64,000 nt of DNA from Paramecium sonneborni. Lineage: Eukaryota > Ciliophora > Oligohymenophorea > Peniculida > Parameciidae. Below are positions 49,301 through 61,337 of this stretch, piece by piece. The DNA is taken from NCBI GenBank assembly GCA_905182985.1, contig CAJJDN010000002.1, forward strand, positions 501,441 through 565,440, written 5' to 3'. A program made the position numbers and the translations under genes. The first letter of the stretch is position 1. Each line of letters begins with the position of its first letter. A model generated the notes under the pieces. It saw nothing but the letters and a program-made list of their open reading frames with translations. It was not told the origin of the DNA and ran no database searches.

Positions 49301-50101
49301 GGAACTAAATAATGAAATAATAAATATACACATAAGATCTTTAGGAGCAGTACAATTTTTAACTAATCCATTTTGGTATATTTCAATTAAGTCTCCAAAT
49401 CTCCACAAACCCTTTACCCATTATAATTCATCTTCTTTAAATAAATAGATGCCTCTTCCATGATATTTTCCATTTTCAAAAAATCCTTAATATACTTCAC
49501 CTGTTGTTTGTTATACTCTACCTAAACCATTTAAGTGTCCATCTTTAAATTATCCACATTAAAATAATGCATTTTTGGGTAAATAAATACCTAAACCATT
49601 AGGTGCAATTTTATTAGCTGAATTTTTAGCTGTAACTCCATAGAAAGTTCCATCTAACCAATCAATAGATTATAAAGCAGAACTGTTGTAACATTAAACA
49701 TTCTTTATACTAGGTACATCGAATGATTATTCTCTTTAACTTAAACCTCTAGTAGGTTTACCATCTTAGAAAGCTATAGTAACTTCTCCTTAGTTTGAAT
49801 AACCAGTCATACTTCCATTAGGTAAACCGTTGAGCCATTTACCTTAATATTTAGCTAACCTTGTCGATATAAGAGTATTTCCATGTAATTTTCCTGTGTT
49901 AAATTATCCTTGTATTATAGTTTTAGGTGGTAAGAACAGAATTCCATTACCATCTATTTAATCTGATTTCCATTCACCAAAATAAGCAGATCCATTCTCC
50001 CATAAATAAACTCCAATTCCTTATTTATATCTTGATTGTAATGTTTATCCTTAATATATTCCATCTTTGAATTCAAGTTGGGTTATTAGACTATTGCGCA
50101 T
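46321..50101 (-). CDS. MORN-repeat protein with very long Gln-rich tail
   Basis: Exons 50101-49330 and 49304-46321 (25-nt intron); 1,251 residues. The first ~250 residues are MORN repeats (FKDGIYQGQT, GIGVYLWENGSAYFGEW, GLGRVQQTTGEVYQGFF). The intron links this to a ~990-residue low-complexity region made mostly of Gln, Ser, Asn and Lys. That region has SRQSRQSRQS-type runs, a coiled coil (QLIEQQQKELEQLKFQQQ) and four copies of a 10-residue repeat. The last 60 residues are less biased (GMVSGVVDPCSSPIKKV). MORN repeats usually bind membranes or the cortex; the tail could drive phase separation or scaffolding (inference). Without the intron the MORN frame stops at TGA in the next exon, so one gene is preferred over two. 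Confidence 0.85.
46980..47099 (-). repeat. 30-bp tandem repeat, four units, coding for QDQIRHIENK-type repeats
   Basis: Four imperfect 30-bp units in phase inside the Gln-rich gene. The encoded units read QDQIRHIENK, QDQIRYIENQ, QDQIRHIKNQ, QDQIPHIENK. DNA and protein periodicity agree, which indicates recent unequal exchange or slippage. Confidence 0.85.
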
Positions 50102-50161
50102 TGCCGTTAATATTATAATATTAGGAGGGGAAAATAATAAATATAAAATTTAAATTCTGTA
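50102..50161. promoter_or_regulatory. 60-bp shared upstream region of MORN and gamma-tubulin genes
   Basis: Divergent start codons are 60 bp apart. The stretch is AT-rich with one purine run (TTAGGAGGGGAAAA); no named element recognised. Confidence 0.45.
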
Positions 50162-51603
50162 ATGCCTCGCGAAATCATCACACTTCAAGTTGGATAATGT
50201 GGTAATCAAAGTATATATAAAATGAAATACATTTAGTTGGAATTGAGTTTTGGAAATAATTAATAAAAGAACATGGTATAAATAATGAAGGAATTTTGGA
50301 GGAATTTGCACTTTAAGGTGATGATAGAAAAGATGTATTTTTCTATTAAGCAGATGATGAACATTACATACCAAGAGCATTATTGATTGATATGGAACCT
50401 AGAGTTATAAACTATATATAAACATCCCAATTTTCAACTTTATTCAATCCAGAGAATATATTCATTTCAAAAGATGGAGGTGGAGCAGGAAACAATTGGG
50501 CTTGTGGTTATTCATAAGGTGAAAAATATTAAGAAGAATTAATGGAAATGATAGATAGAGAAGCAGATGGATCAGATAGTTTAGAAGGATTTCTTATGCT
50601 TCATTCTATTGCTGGTGGTACAGGTTCAGGATCAGGATCTTATATACTTGAAAGATTGAATGATCGTTTTCCTAAGAAAATCATACAAACATATTCAGTC
50701 TTTCCTAATTAAAATGAAACTAGTGATGTTGTTGTTTAACCATACAATTCTTTACTTACATTACGTAGATTAGCATAAAATGCTGATGCTGTTGTTGTTT
50801 TAGATAATACTGCTCTCAATAGAATCGCTGTAGACAGACTTAAAATACCTATTCCAACTGTATCATAGACTAATTCTCTTGTTGCTATGGTTATGGCAGC
50901 TTCTACTACTACACTTAGATATCCTGGATATATGAATAATGATTTAGTTAGTATCTTAGCTGGATTAGTACCAACTCCTAGATGTCATTTCCTTATGACT
51001 GGATATACTCCTTTAACTATTGACAGACATGTATTTTTACACTTAAACTTTAGATTTCTTCTGTCAGAAAAACTACTGTCTTAGATGTTATGAGAAGATT
51101 ACTTCAAACTAAAAATATTATGGTTTCTACTTCTACCAAAAATGGCAATTATATCTCCATCCTTAATATCATTCAAGGGGATGTTGATGCCACTTAAATA
51201 CATAAAAGTTTATAAAGAATTAGAGAACGTAAACTTGCTAGTTTCATTGAATGGGGTCCTACTTCTATTCAAGTTGCACTTTCAAAAAAGAGTCCATATA
51301 TTGAAACCTCTCATAAAGTTAGTGGACTTATGTTGGCTAATCATACTAGTATTCATTCAGTAATAATCATTCCTAACTTTTTAGCTTTTTGATAGAATAT
51401 TAAAACAATATCATAAACTTAGAAATAGAAATGCTTTCCTTGATTAATACAAAAAAGAACCTATGTTTAAGGATTCTCTAGAGGAATTTGATGAATCTAG
51501 AGAATGTTTAGAATCCCTTATTAGTGAATATAAAGCAGCTGAATCAAAAAACTATTTAGATTGGGGTAACGATGACAATATGAGAATCGAAGAGCAATAG
51601 TGA
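50162..51603 (+). CDS. TUBG: gamma-tubulin
   Basis: Exons 50162-50210, 50237-51030, 51054-51359 and 51385-51603 (introns 26, 23, 25 nt); 455 residues, the usual length. It begins [22 protein letters not shown], split for reading: the gamma-type N-terminus and Q-G-Q-C-G-N-Q. GTP motif [31 protein letters not shown], and the gamma-specific RLLQTKN and [13 protein letters not shown] are clear. It nucleates microtubules at basal bodies and the spindle. Paramecium is known to need it for basal-body duplication. Sequence quality is high and no disruption is seen. Confidence 0.97.
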
Positions 51604-51631
51604 AAAATATATATTTTATTAATTAAAATAA

Positions 51632-52659
51632 ATGGGTAATTGTACTAAGATGTGCTATGTTAGTGAAGGTGTACAATAGCTTACAAAAAAGGAAGAATTT
51701 GCAATAGAAACAGGAATAAAGAGTGATGATTTAATAATGCACTCAACTTAGGGGAAATCTAAGGAGAATAAGGAAGATCAATATTCTCAATGTTCTAATA
51801 AAAGTGCTCTTCCTTAAATAATTTCAATTGAAGATGAAATATTAATCTAATCTACTTTAAATTAAAGTGTTCCTGTGAAACTAAGAAAAATATTAATGGA
51901 AAATGATGCATACTATGAAGGAGAGTGGATGTAAGGTAAACGTTGGGGATAAGGAGAATAGAGATGGCCAGATGGGTATAATATAAGTTAATTTGAGTTT
52001 ATAGATCAATTTACAATGGAGAATGGAAGAACAATAAGGCTAACGGGTATGGTATTTTGACTCATTCTGATGGGGATGTCTACAAGGGAGAATGGTTAAA
52101 TGATTAAGCGCATGGAAAAGGGGTCTACATAAACATCAACTAAGCTTAATATGAGGGTGAATGGGTGCAAGATAGATAAGATGGATATGGTATTGAGAGT
52201 TGGCCAGATGGATCAATTTTTGAAGGTAGCTATATGAATTATATCTTTGTAAAGGTTATTATAAATAAGGGAAAAAGGAAGGTTTTGGTAAATTAACTTA
52301 TCCAGATGGTTCAAAATATGAAGGTAATTTTGAGATGAATAATCTTCATGGATAAGGAAAGTATTTTTGGCCAGATGGGAGGGTTTATGAAGGAGAATGG
52401 GTGAATAATTAGATGAATGGAAAGGGTATAATGAGATGGGAAGATGGTATGGAATGCAGATTATTTAGGGAGATAGTATGAAGGAGAATATAAAGATGGA
52501 TAAAAACATGGTGTTGGAACATTGATATGGGAGGATGGTCATAAGTATATAGGTTAATGGGTAATGGGTAAATAGGATGGGGTAGGAGAGTACTTCTTTA
52601 CTAATGGAACTTCTCGAAAAGGAGTATGGAAAGAAGGTAAACGGATTTAATGGGAATGA
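51632..52659 (+). CDS. MORN-repeat protein with N-terminal acylation signal
   Basis: Exons 51632-51975, 52005-52225, 52255-52446 and 52469-52659 (introns 29, 29, 22 nt); 315 residues. MGNCTKMC at the start fits N-myristoylation at Gly2 plus palmitoylation at Cys4, so membrane attachment is expected (inference). From residue ~90 on there are about eight MORN repeats, for example [32 protein letters not shown] and [14 protein letters not shown]. Each of the three introns falls inside a repeat and removing it restores the 23-residue period. Probably a cortical or ciliary membrane protein. It starts 28 bp after the gamma-tubulin stop. Confidence 0.88.
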
Positions 52660-52675
52660 TTATTTAATAAATACT

Positions 52676-54377
52676 ATGTAAAATCATAATCCTAATGATG
52701 AACTCAATTTAGAGAATGATAAGTTTTCTAAATAGTTGGATTAAGATGGTAATCGAGGTTGATAATCTATCTAGAACGCATTTTATTATCATGCAACTTG
52801 TTTAAGTTTAATGATTACAAAAAGAGACAAGAACGTAGTTTGCTGGTGTCAACTAAGAATGTCATAAATCTGAAAGGCACATGTATTATCATTCATTTAT
52901 GTCAATTCATTAGCAATTAAGAGGAAGATACCATATAATAAGATTAAGGCTATTACATTATCCTCAATTGGTACTGAATTTGTCATCCATGTTCCAGATG
53001 AATATGATTATAGATATAGCAGCTATGATAAGTAAGTTAGGTTTTTTATTAATTTTAGACGCAACAAAATCGTGTCTAAAATCCTTGAAGGTTATTGTTT
53101 CTTCACTAAAGCTAAACTAGCAATGTATTATTATCATATATATTGTATTTAGTTATTTTAAGGAAGATGTATCATTATACAATTATGCAACTACAAAAAG
53201 TGATAAGAAGAAGCATATGTCAAAAATACCCTCAGAATAACCATAATATATGGATAATGAAATATTTGCTTAAATCTTAGAAGGAGAGACTAAAGAAAAA
53301 GATGATGCCAGAAAGAAAACTTAAACTTTGTGGGCTAGAGAGAAAGGTAAGGAAGTCACATTAGATGACTTCACTATCTTAAAAGTCTTAGGTAGAGGGG
53401 CTTTTGGATAAGTAATGTTAGTTGAGAAAAAAGACACAGGAGAATGGTTTGCTATGAAAACAATTAGAAAAGAAGACATTATTGAAAAAGATCAACTTGA
53501 ACATACAAAAACAGAGAAAATGATATTAGAACATGTTAATCATCCATTTTTAGTGAATTTAGCTTATGCATTTTAAACTCCATAGAAATTATTTTTCATT
53601 ATGCAATTCATGAAAGGAGGGGAATTATTTTAACATTTAAGAATGGCAAGAAAATTCGATGAAAAAAGAGCTAAATTTTATGTGGCTGAATTATTGTTAG
53701 GATTAGGACATTTACATAGCAAAGATATTGTTTATCGTGATCTTAAATTGGAAAATATTTTGATGGATGATGTTGGTAATGTATTTCTAACTGATTTTGG
53801 AATGGCTAAAATAGTTCGTAAAAATGAATTAGCTATGACATTTTGTGGAACTCCTGAGTATCTTTGTCCAGAAGTCATTCTTGGATATGGTTGTGATAAA
53901 ACAGCTGATTGGTGGAGTCTAGGTATACTTACATATGAAATGATGTATGGATTACCTCCATTTTATAACAAAAATTAAACCATTATGTTTAAGTTGATTA
54001 AAGAAGCTGAACTTAGATTTCCTGAAAGACCAGAAGTAAGTAAAGAAGCTAAAGATTTTATTTCAAGAGTAAATTCTTACATTATAAAAGTTACTCGTTA
54101 GAGATCGATTAGCAAGATTGGGAGCCAAAGGTGATTATCATGAATTAATTGCTCATCCTTGGTTTAAAGATATCAATTGGGAATAATTGATATAAAAAAA
54201 AGTACCCACTCCTTATAAACCAAGAGTTTAAGGAGAATAATGGTTGGATGGATTTGATAAAGATTTCACTAGTGAAGGTAATATAGAATACAATCTAATC
54301 TAGACCCAAACAAGGTAATCGATGATGATCATGCAAAACCTTAAAAAGATTACGATTAACAATTCAAAGATTTCTGA
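52676..54377 (+). CDS. PKB/Akt-like AGC kinase with N-terminal PH-like domain
   Basis: Introns 52749-52774, 52883-52913, 53032-53058, 53125-53152, 54069-54090 and 54278-54303; 513 residues. Residues ~20-130 are a PH-like domain (LFKFNDYKKRQERSLLVST...IKAITLSSIGTEFVIHV). The kinase core has LGRGAFGQVMLVEK, FAMKTIRK, YRDLKLENIL, LTDFGMAK, T-loop AMTFCGTPEYL and DWWSLGILTYEM. The AGC tail (FTSEDPNKV) ends in a C-terminal FKDF, the hydrophobic motif in its PKA-like truncated form. All catalytic residues are present. PH plus AGC core fits PKB-type kinases acting downstream of phosphoinositides. The 27-nt third intron lacks an in-frame TGA. Confidence 0.94.
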
Positions 54378-55030
54378 AATATATTCACATATGGAATAAA
54401 TAATTTATTAATTCCCTTACTATAATAATAATTTAAATGATTACAAAAATTAATCTAAAACATCTAGAAATATTATATTAATAAAAATATAATCACAAAA
54501 AGGCGAATAATTTCCTAAAAAATTCTAATCTTCCAATTCTTTTCCATTTAAAAGCTGTTATATAAAATTAATAATTAAATGGAGTTCCTAATCAGTTTCA
54601 AATTGGCTTAATTAAGAATTTTAAGAACCTTAACTAAAAAAATACCATAAAAACTTATCATACATTAATTATTGGAAGAAAGAACCTACCTAATGATCTA
54701 CCACTAAGAAGTTTCTTTATTACTATCTTGATATAATTTATAACTCTACCCCAAAAGCTTTTTATATTTAATCCCACTCGCTTTTCGATAAATTACTTGA
54801 ATATTAATGAGTTAATTTGATTCCTGTTCCAGTGTACTAGTTTAGAATTATTATGATATTATTAGCATATTGGTGATTAACATTTCTCGGATTATTAATA
54901 TCTAATAATCGAGCAATCTGATATTGAATTATTCGAAAAATATACTTGTTTCACGTGGTTCAATGGTTCACTTTTATTAGAGCTTAAACCCATTTTTAAT
55001 TATATTAATTCATATAATATTTTGTTATTT
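54378..55030. other. intergenic stretch with possible gene relic
   Basis: A plus-strand frame from ATG 54437 to TGA 54818 (127 codons, MITKINLKHLEILYQQ...) overlaps two other coding-looking frames (LLEERTYLMIYHQEVSLLL; YNSTPKAFYIQSHSLFDKLLEYQ). No normal intron joins them, so a decayed gene is likely. The remaining ~200 bp show nothing beyond a short 8-bp stem near 54890. Confidence 0.3.
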
Positions 55031-56327
55031 TCAAAAGTCTGCATCTTCACCATCATCATCTAAATTTTCAATTCCATCTTCTTCATCTTCCTCTCCTTCC
55101 TCTTCATCTCCACCTCCACTTAAATCATCTATGTCATCTCCTTCTACATCTTCATCCAGTTGTTATTTATTAAAACCTCCATGTTGTTATCTCATAAAAT
55201 CGTTATTACGTTTCTCTTAATTGCTTGATTATAATCTAGAGTCGCCTCCTAATTACTCTAACTAATCATCATTTTCATCATCATCACCTCCTCTCAACTC
55301 ATTCATCTCTGCGTCCTAAATTACACCTCTTACTCCTTATAATATTTAGTTCTTCTTTTTTTACTCAATTTCTGCTTATTTATTCTAAACATCCAATACA
55401 TGTTCCAAATAAACTAGATTTCTAAACTTCTCAACATAAACCTAATAATATGAATGATATTTCTATTACTTAATATAACTTTTCTAACTCATATTCCTAT
55501 CTATCATATTCTTCTTAATATGCTGGTTTCACGCTTGTCATTCCTTTTAATCTTTTCTCAGCTTATTCCAATTCCTTTGTTTTTCTCTTTATTTTTTCTT
55601 CAATCTACTTTTAATCTCTTTCCAAACCAGTCACATATTTTTACATATCTTGAATGCTTTATTCTTATTGTTTCAATATTGTTTAAATGCATTTTTAAAT
55701 ATAAGATTATTCAGATTGAGAGTTTCCACCTCTTGATACATTCGATAAAAATTACAGAGCTTTTTCCTATTTATAAGGATAGGATTATTACTCTTGCAAC
55801 CCTCACTTCATCTTCTTTTCCTAATTAATCATATAATCTTGTAGCTAAATCGGTTATTTCTTATGCCAATAACTTATGACTCTTTATATTACTTAATTTA
55901 GAGGGAAGTGACTTACAAATATCAAATTAATATGTTTACGAAATCATGCACTTCATCCTCTTCTGCAGGTTAAGAAATTTAAGCTTTATATAGAAAAGTT
56001 GAAATTTTCAAAATTTCTTGCACTGCATAAACATCTGCCATATATAATCTCTTAGGATTTATCTTAAGTCTAGCTTTACTAACAAAAAGAGTAGTTATTT
56101 ATTTTATAAATTCAACTCTATTTCTCTAAATTTTAATCTTAATGAAATACCTCCTCATCAATATTATCTGATATATCTGTATTTGGATCATACTTCAAGG
56201 CTAACCAATATAATATATCAGCAACCAATTCAAAATTAGGCCTCCTAAAGTTTTCCATTGATATAATTCTATGATATCCTAAAGCCCTCATCTATTCACA
56301 GAAGTTACGAAGTTCTCTATATGACAT
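55031..56327 (-). CDS. CLUAP1: intraflagellar transport protein IFT38 / CLUAP1
   Basis: Exons 56327-56151, 56125-55940, 55911-55792, 55766-55470 and 55441-55031 (introns 25, 28, 25, 28 nt); 396 residues, near the human 413. The N-terminal calponin-homology-type domain matches the family closely ([20 protein letters not shown], split by family as F-R-x-[21 protein letters not shown]). [11 protein letters not shown], a long coiled coil ([30 protein letters not shown]) and an acidic tail ending EDADF follow. IFT38 is an IFT-B2 subunit that binds IFT20/54/57 and is required to build cilia. No disruption is seen. Confidence 0.95.
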
Positions 56328-56374
56328 TTATTTATATTAATATTTGAAATTATTAACACATTTAAGCTTAAGTA

Positions 56375-57118
56375 TCACTTTCTATTATGAGAAGAATGCT
56401 TATTGTTTTTTTTATGTTTTTTATGGCTTCTACTTCGACTTCTACTCCTTGATCTTTTCTCTTCTTTTTATTCTTAACCTTTCTCTCCTTCTTATTCTTA
56501 TTCTTATTGACCTTATTCTTTATTCTTTAATTCTTCTTCTAAAACACTTTTCCTTGCTTCCAATTAGCCTAGCTCTTCTAAAATCCATCTTTTTTAAAAT
56601 CTTGGCAATGATATTCCAAATATATTTTCTTCATTTAACAGTTTCTCAGCTAATTCATCCATGTGCCAAATTGCAAAAGTACCATCTAAATTTCGAATCC
56701 TGATTTTACGAAAATCTGAATAAAATTATTCTATAGTTGGATATGCTTCCTTTGCTTTTGATGTTAATCTTATGTAAAACATTGCTAAAGCATTTATATA
56801 TTTATAATCTTTGCTTTGAAGGAATTCAAGTATGATGTCTTTTTCTGGATTGATTTACAAAAGTTTCATCAATAAACATAGAAATGGAACAGGTTTTCCA
56901 GTACCAGAATATGTTGCACCTGTTAATTATAAATTTCATAATTTACCTACACAATCTAATTTGCATGCTTTATCAACTAAAGTTACAGCAGTTAACCCAA
57001 AACAGTCCTCTTTCCAATATCGACTATTAAAAACTTTATTTCTAATGATTTGATCAATCAAAGTCATTTATCTACCATCATTAGCTAGTTGCTATTTCTC
57101 CTATTATTCATCGTCCAT
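56375..57118 (-). CDS. PRP38: pre-mRNA splicing factor PRP38
   Basis: Exons 57118-56947 and 56919-56375 (27-nt intron with in-frame TGA); 238 residues. The PRP38 domain fills residues 15-190: LIDQIIRNKVFNSRYWKEDC, VPFLCLLMKLLQINPEKDII, FLQSKDYKYINALAMFYIRL and ISLPRFQKRWILEE. A Gln/Glu-rich linker and an Arg-Ser tail (RSRSRSRSRSHKKHKK) follow, as in animal PRP38A. It is a U4/U6.U5 tri-snRNP component needed to activate the spliceosome. Gene order: it lies just upstream of IFT38 on the same strand, 47 bp apart. Confidence 0.95.
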
Positions 57119-57577
57119 TATTAAATTAAAAATATAATTTTATTACTTTTTATTCAATCCACCTCATTCAGACACATTATATTTTCAAATTTAAATAAAT
57201 TTAATGCATTTATGATGCAGTTTTCTTGATAGAAAATTAATTGAAATTAGAATAAATCAAACAAATATTTGTGAGTTTTCAAATTTTTTAATTATTTTTA
57301 TTGAAGATCATTTTATAAAATTAAAAGAGATAATATGAACAATGATATAAATTATTGAATTTATTATTTTATGAATTATCATTATTTAAAATTTCTTCAA
57401 CAGAAAGTGGATCAATTTTGTTTAACTTTATTTAGGTCAATCAAAATTAAGCAAGTAAGTAAAATGAATCAATATTAAAAATATTAATCAATAAGGACAA
57501 TGAATCTTTTTTTTCGATATTGATATTCTTTTGATTATTAATATTATTGAATAAGATCATATTGAATGATTTATCAA
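57119..57577. other. intergenic region
   Basis: About 460 bp between the divergent PRP38 and PH-kinase genes. AT-rich, with no supportable gene; should contain both promoters. Confidence 0.4.
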
Positions 57578-59161
57578 ATGAACTGTGGAAATTTTTGGAA
57601 TAACTAAAATATTCCTTTATTTGATCATAATGAGACTTCAAAAGTTTTAATCTCAAATTTCTACAAATTTGGTAAAAGACTAGGTTAGAAATGCTTGCGT
57701 TAGTACATTTTAATTAAGCAATACTTGTTGTATTCAGATGTAGGTAATTTTAAGCAAATTAAGGGAAGTGTTAAATTGGATGGGGTCTATGCTTCATTTT
57801 AAAAATCTAATTAAGAATATCAGATATGTCTCAAAAATAACGGATTTCAAATTGTATTAAGTACAGATGATGAAAATCAATATCAATTGTGGACTAAACT
57901 TTTATCAAAATGTTGTATATTGACCACATTTAATGATGATATTATATTGGGAAACTTGATTGGGAATGGAAGCTTCTCAAAAGTAATATTGTATGTTAAT
58001 AAGGTTTATGAGGGGAGAAATAAAGAAGGAGATTTATTTGCTGTAAAAGCTATCCCTAAGAAGAAATCAAAAATTTTAACAATTAACTAGTAATATGAAG
58101 AGCAATTACTAAGTGAGATTTCAAGTTTGAGAGAATTAGAGCATGAAAATATCATCAAACTACATCGAGTTTATGAGACATCTGATAAACTATTTTTAGT
58201 TACTGAATATATTCATGGTTATGAATTAATCTCAAAAGCTGCCAGCAAACTCATTTTTTAAGGATCTGAATTGAAAAGCTTTATTTATAAAATGTTATTG
58301 GCAATTAAAGAGATCCATGAACACAATATAATGCATAGAGATATTAAACCATAAAATATTATGTTAAAAAATGGCAAGCTTTCAGAACCATGTCTTATCG
58401 ACTTTGGATTAGCTGTAAGTACCAATAAAAAAGATTTACCATTTCCATCCTGTGGTTCTCCTGGGTATTAATTAAATAATATATTTTAGTTATTCAGCAC
58501 CAGAAATAATAAGATTTGATGAAACCAAAAAATCTTATAGCAGATAGTGTGATGTTTTTAGTTTTGGTATAACTTTATTTGTTATGTATTTCAATTAAAG
58601 TATTTTAGGCTCTATGGATACAACCCTTTTAAATCTTAAGATTAAAAATAAACAATTAAGAGAAATTTAGATGCTTATTTTGAATTTCCAATTCATCTTT
58701 ACCCATAGGAATGTATGTATTTAAATAATTTGATAATAGTGGAACATTTGATTTTATAGATGACAAAAAAATATCCAAAAGATCGCATTTCTGCTGAATA
58801 AGCACTGTGTCATCCATTTTTTGAGGTAAAGATTATTTAGACAATTCAATTACCAATGGCGATCCTTTCTAAATAGTAGTATGAAATGAGCAAATATAAC
58901 AATAATATTAATGTACATGCAAGTTTAGAAATGGACATGATGTTCGAATTGAATTATGCTATACAATTATTTAGTTAATCTCCTTAAAATCCTAAGAATA
59001 GAACTTGTACTTTATCTAATAATCCAAATAAATTATAATAAATTGATGAATTTTAATTAGATTATGTTGAGGATTCGATTGATATTACTCATATTGATAA
59101 ACTCAAGTTAGGTTAGCGACACTTTTGTAAATAGAAATCAGTATTAAATACTAAATTTTGA
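57578..59161 (+). CDS. PH-domain CaMK-like protein kinase
   Basis: Introns 57983-58003, 58465-58489, 58586-58608 and 58713-58739 (21, 25, 23, 27 nt); 495 residues. Residues ~25-125 form a PH-like domain (LIKQYLLYSDVGNFKQIKGS...YQLWTKLLSKC). The kinase domain has IGNGSFSKVYEGRN, FAVKAIPKKK, HRDIKPQNIML, LIDFGLAVS, CGSPGYSAPEI and a DRISAEQALCHPFF end. The asparagine-rich tail of ~110 residues has no domain. It is the same architecture as the kinase at 8429-10118, so the two are distant paralogues. Introns 1 and 4 are multiples of three without in-frame TGA; splicing them gives normal kinase spacing. Confidence 0.92.
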
Positions 59162-59219
59162 TCATTATTTGTTAACTGCATATACTATAATTAACAGACA
59201 TTATTAATTATATTTATAA

Positions 59220-61337
59220 ATGGATTAATAAAAGGACCTTCTAACAATGCCGCTTGTTTTTAATGTCATCAATCCAAAAACTAAAGATCCAAACATCTTT
59301 TCATTAACTATTGATGGAAAATTAACACTCTTACATAAATTGATAAATTCTGTTGATAATGTTAAGTAGGTAGTTAATTCAAAAGATTAAGAAGGTAAAA
59401 CAGCTTTATTTTACGCTTGGTAATTGATATGTTGATTGATAGTTATTTTAACTTTTAAAATATAGTTATGTTTCTATTGATGAAAGGAGCAGATCCATTT
59501 ATTATTTCAACTTCGGGATATAATGTATTTTATATCTGTGCGTATAGAGGACATATTGAATGTCTTCAAATTATGTATTAAATGTTAAGACATAATCTGA
59601 ATATGAGTTCGATGGAAGAATTGAAATTAATTATGAAAAAATATAGATTCAAAAAAACAGATTCTCATCATGGTGAATTGGCATGTTCAGATAAACACTT
59701 AAGGTAAGTTCAATAGAGATTTTAAGCCTTTTAAACAGAAGTTCATGATCAATATTAAAAATATTTAGATACAAATTTATTGTATTTGAATAAGGCAATC
59801 TTTACTAATGATTAATACTAAAGAAATCCAATTCATTATGCAAGTTTATCAAAATATACAAAATGTATATAATGTACAAAGTATTTAACTTTATATGGAT
59901 TAAAATTATAAGGTTGGGAATTTTTTTATGATATGTTTATGGAAGTATAGTTATTAGAATCATCTTCAGATAAAAAAATAGATCCTAGATAATATATGCA
60001 TTATAATGAATTAGCATCAAATTTTATAGAAAAGTATTTTCTTGAATAGCAATAGTATAATTTTATGAAAAAAATAAAGGGAATATAAAAAGAATTAGCA
60101 AATCAATAAGATAGTGATGGTTATGTATGAAAAAATTATAATTTATAAAAGACTCCTATGCACATTGCTTCATTTGCAGGAGATTTTGCGGCAATTTAAT
60201 TTTTGTTATCAATAGGGGGAGATCCAAAAATTAAATGCCGAAAAAAGCTATTGGATGTATTAGAATATGCTTCGAATGATTCTGTTAGGAAATATTTGAT
60301 GGATCTAAAGAATGCTGCAAAATAAGGAGATGAGAAAAGTTTTACATTATTAGTAAATTGTGGATAGAAAGTAAATGGAAAAGCAACGATATATGGAATA
60401 GCACCAGTACATAATGCAATTGAACATACACATAAAGCTTAAAATAAGGCTATGTTAGATAAGGTATTAGAAATGGAAGCAGATGTAAATGTAATAGATA
60501 CAAATGGATGGACACCTATACATCATGCAGCATATTATGGAGAATTAGATGCAATCAATACATTATATGAAAGAGGTGCTAGTTAGTCCATATTTTCTAA
60601 TAAAGGATATTATCCATTACATGCAGCAGCAATTAATAATTAACCAAAAGCTATAAAATTATTAATAGATTTGGGTTAAAAATAAAAGGATAAAAGTGTA
60701 AATAAGAAAGATATAATTTAATTTGAGAGAGGAGCACATCCCGATTGTTAAGATGATTAATTGTGCACTCCAATGCATTTAGCAGCCAAGAAAGGATTTG
60801 CAGATGTGGTAAGAGTTTTATTTGAAAATGGGGCCAATATTTATGCATTAGATAATCGAGATTGGACTCCTCTACATTATGCATCATTTAATATGCATAA
60901 AAATGTTGTTCATATGTTAAGTAGATATGATGCAGATGAAGATAAATATAGTAATATGCGTACAACCAAAGGTTAAACAGCAGATCAAATTATGACAAAC
61001 TCTGAAGTGAAATTTGCATTTAAAAGTAAATCTTAAATCATAATAAGATAGCATTATGGGGAGCTGCAAGAGATGGAGATTTAGATATTGTAAGAAAGCT
61101 TGTTACTCTTAAACATGATATTAATGAATAGAGTTATGGAAATTAATTTACACCTCTCATTTTGGCCACCAGAGGTAATCATTTTCTTGTTGTCAAATAT
61201 CTTCTATCGTAAAAAGCTGATACAAGCTTAAAAGACAAATGTAAATGAAAATTATATATATAGATGGTAATACTGCTTTAGATTATGCAGTCAAGTAGTA
61301 GAATCAAAAATTGAGAGAATTATTACATGGTTAATGA
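59220..61337 (+). CDS. ankyrin-repeat protein
   Basis: Introns 59420-59442, 60125-60151, 61026-61051 and 61241-61263 (23, 27, 26, 23 nt); 672 residues. About ten ankyrin repeats are spread over the length: EGKTALFYACYFNF, NPIHYASLSKYTKCI, GWTPIHHAAYYGELDAI, CTPMHLAAKKGFADVV, RDWTPLHYASFNMHKNVV, FTPLILATRGNHFLVV, GNTALDYAV. A charged helical segment (residues ~150-280) interrupts them. No catalytic, PH or membrane domain is seen. It is likely a scaffold protein; partners unknown. It starts 58 bp after the PH-kinase stop. Confidence 0.9.

Noticed and set aside
46321..49333. Gln-rich frame as an independent gene starting at MTTSYQ (49107) or with a 4-nt first exon at 49333
   Set aside because: The frame is open upstream of 49107 to an intron acceptor, and the donor lies in phase inside the MORN gene, so one gene explains both better.
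54937..54985. Short GC-richer patch (TTTCACGTGGTTCAATGGTTCAC) as a tRNA remnant or E-box element
   Set aside because: It does not fold into a cloverleaf and a lone CACGTG in non-coding DNA is not evidence of a site.
55454..55828. Long standard-code frame on the plus strand
   Set aside because: It lies opposite exons of the minus-strand IFT38 gene, which has a strong family match; it is an antisense shadow.
56344..56703. Hydrophobic-looking plus-strand frame
   Set aside because: Antisense to the PRP38 gene (Lys/Glu/RS codons read backwards give Leu/Phe).
57447..57656. Minus-strand 69-codon frame upstream of and over the PH-kinase start
   Set aside because: It overlaps the N-terminal coding region of the kinase and has no domain or coding bias of its own.
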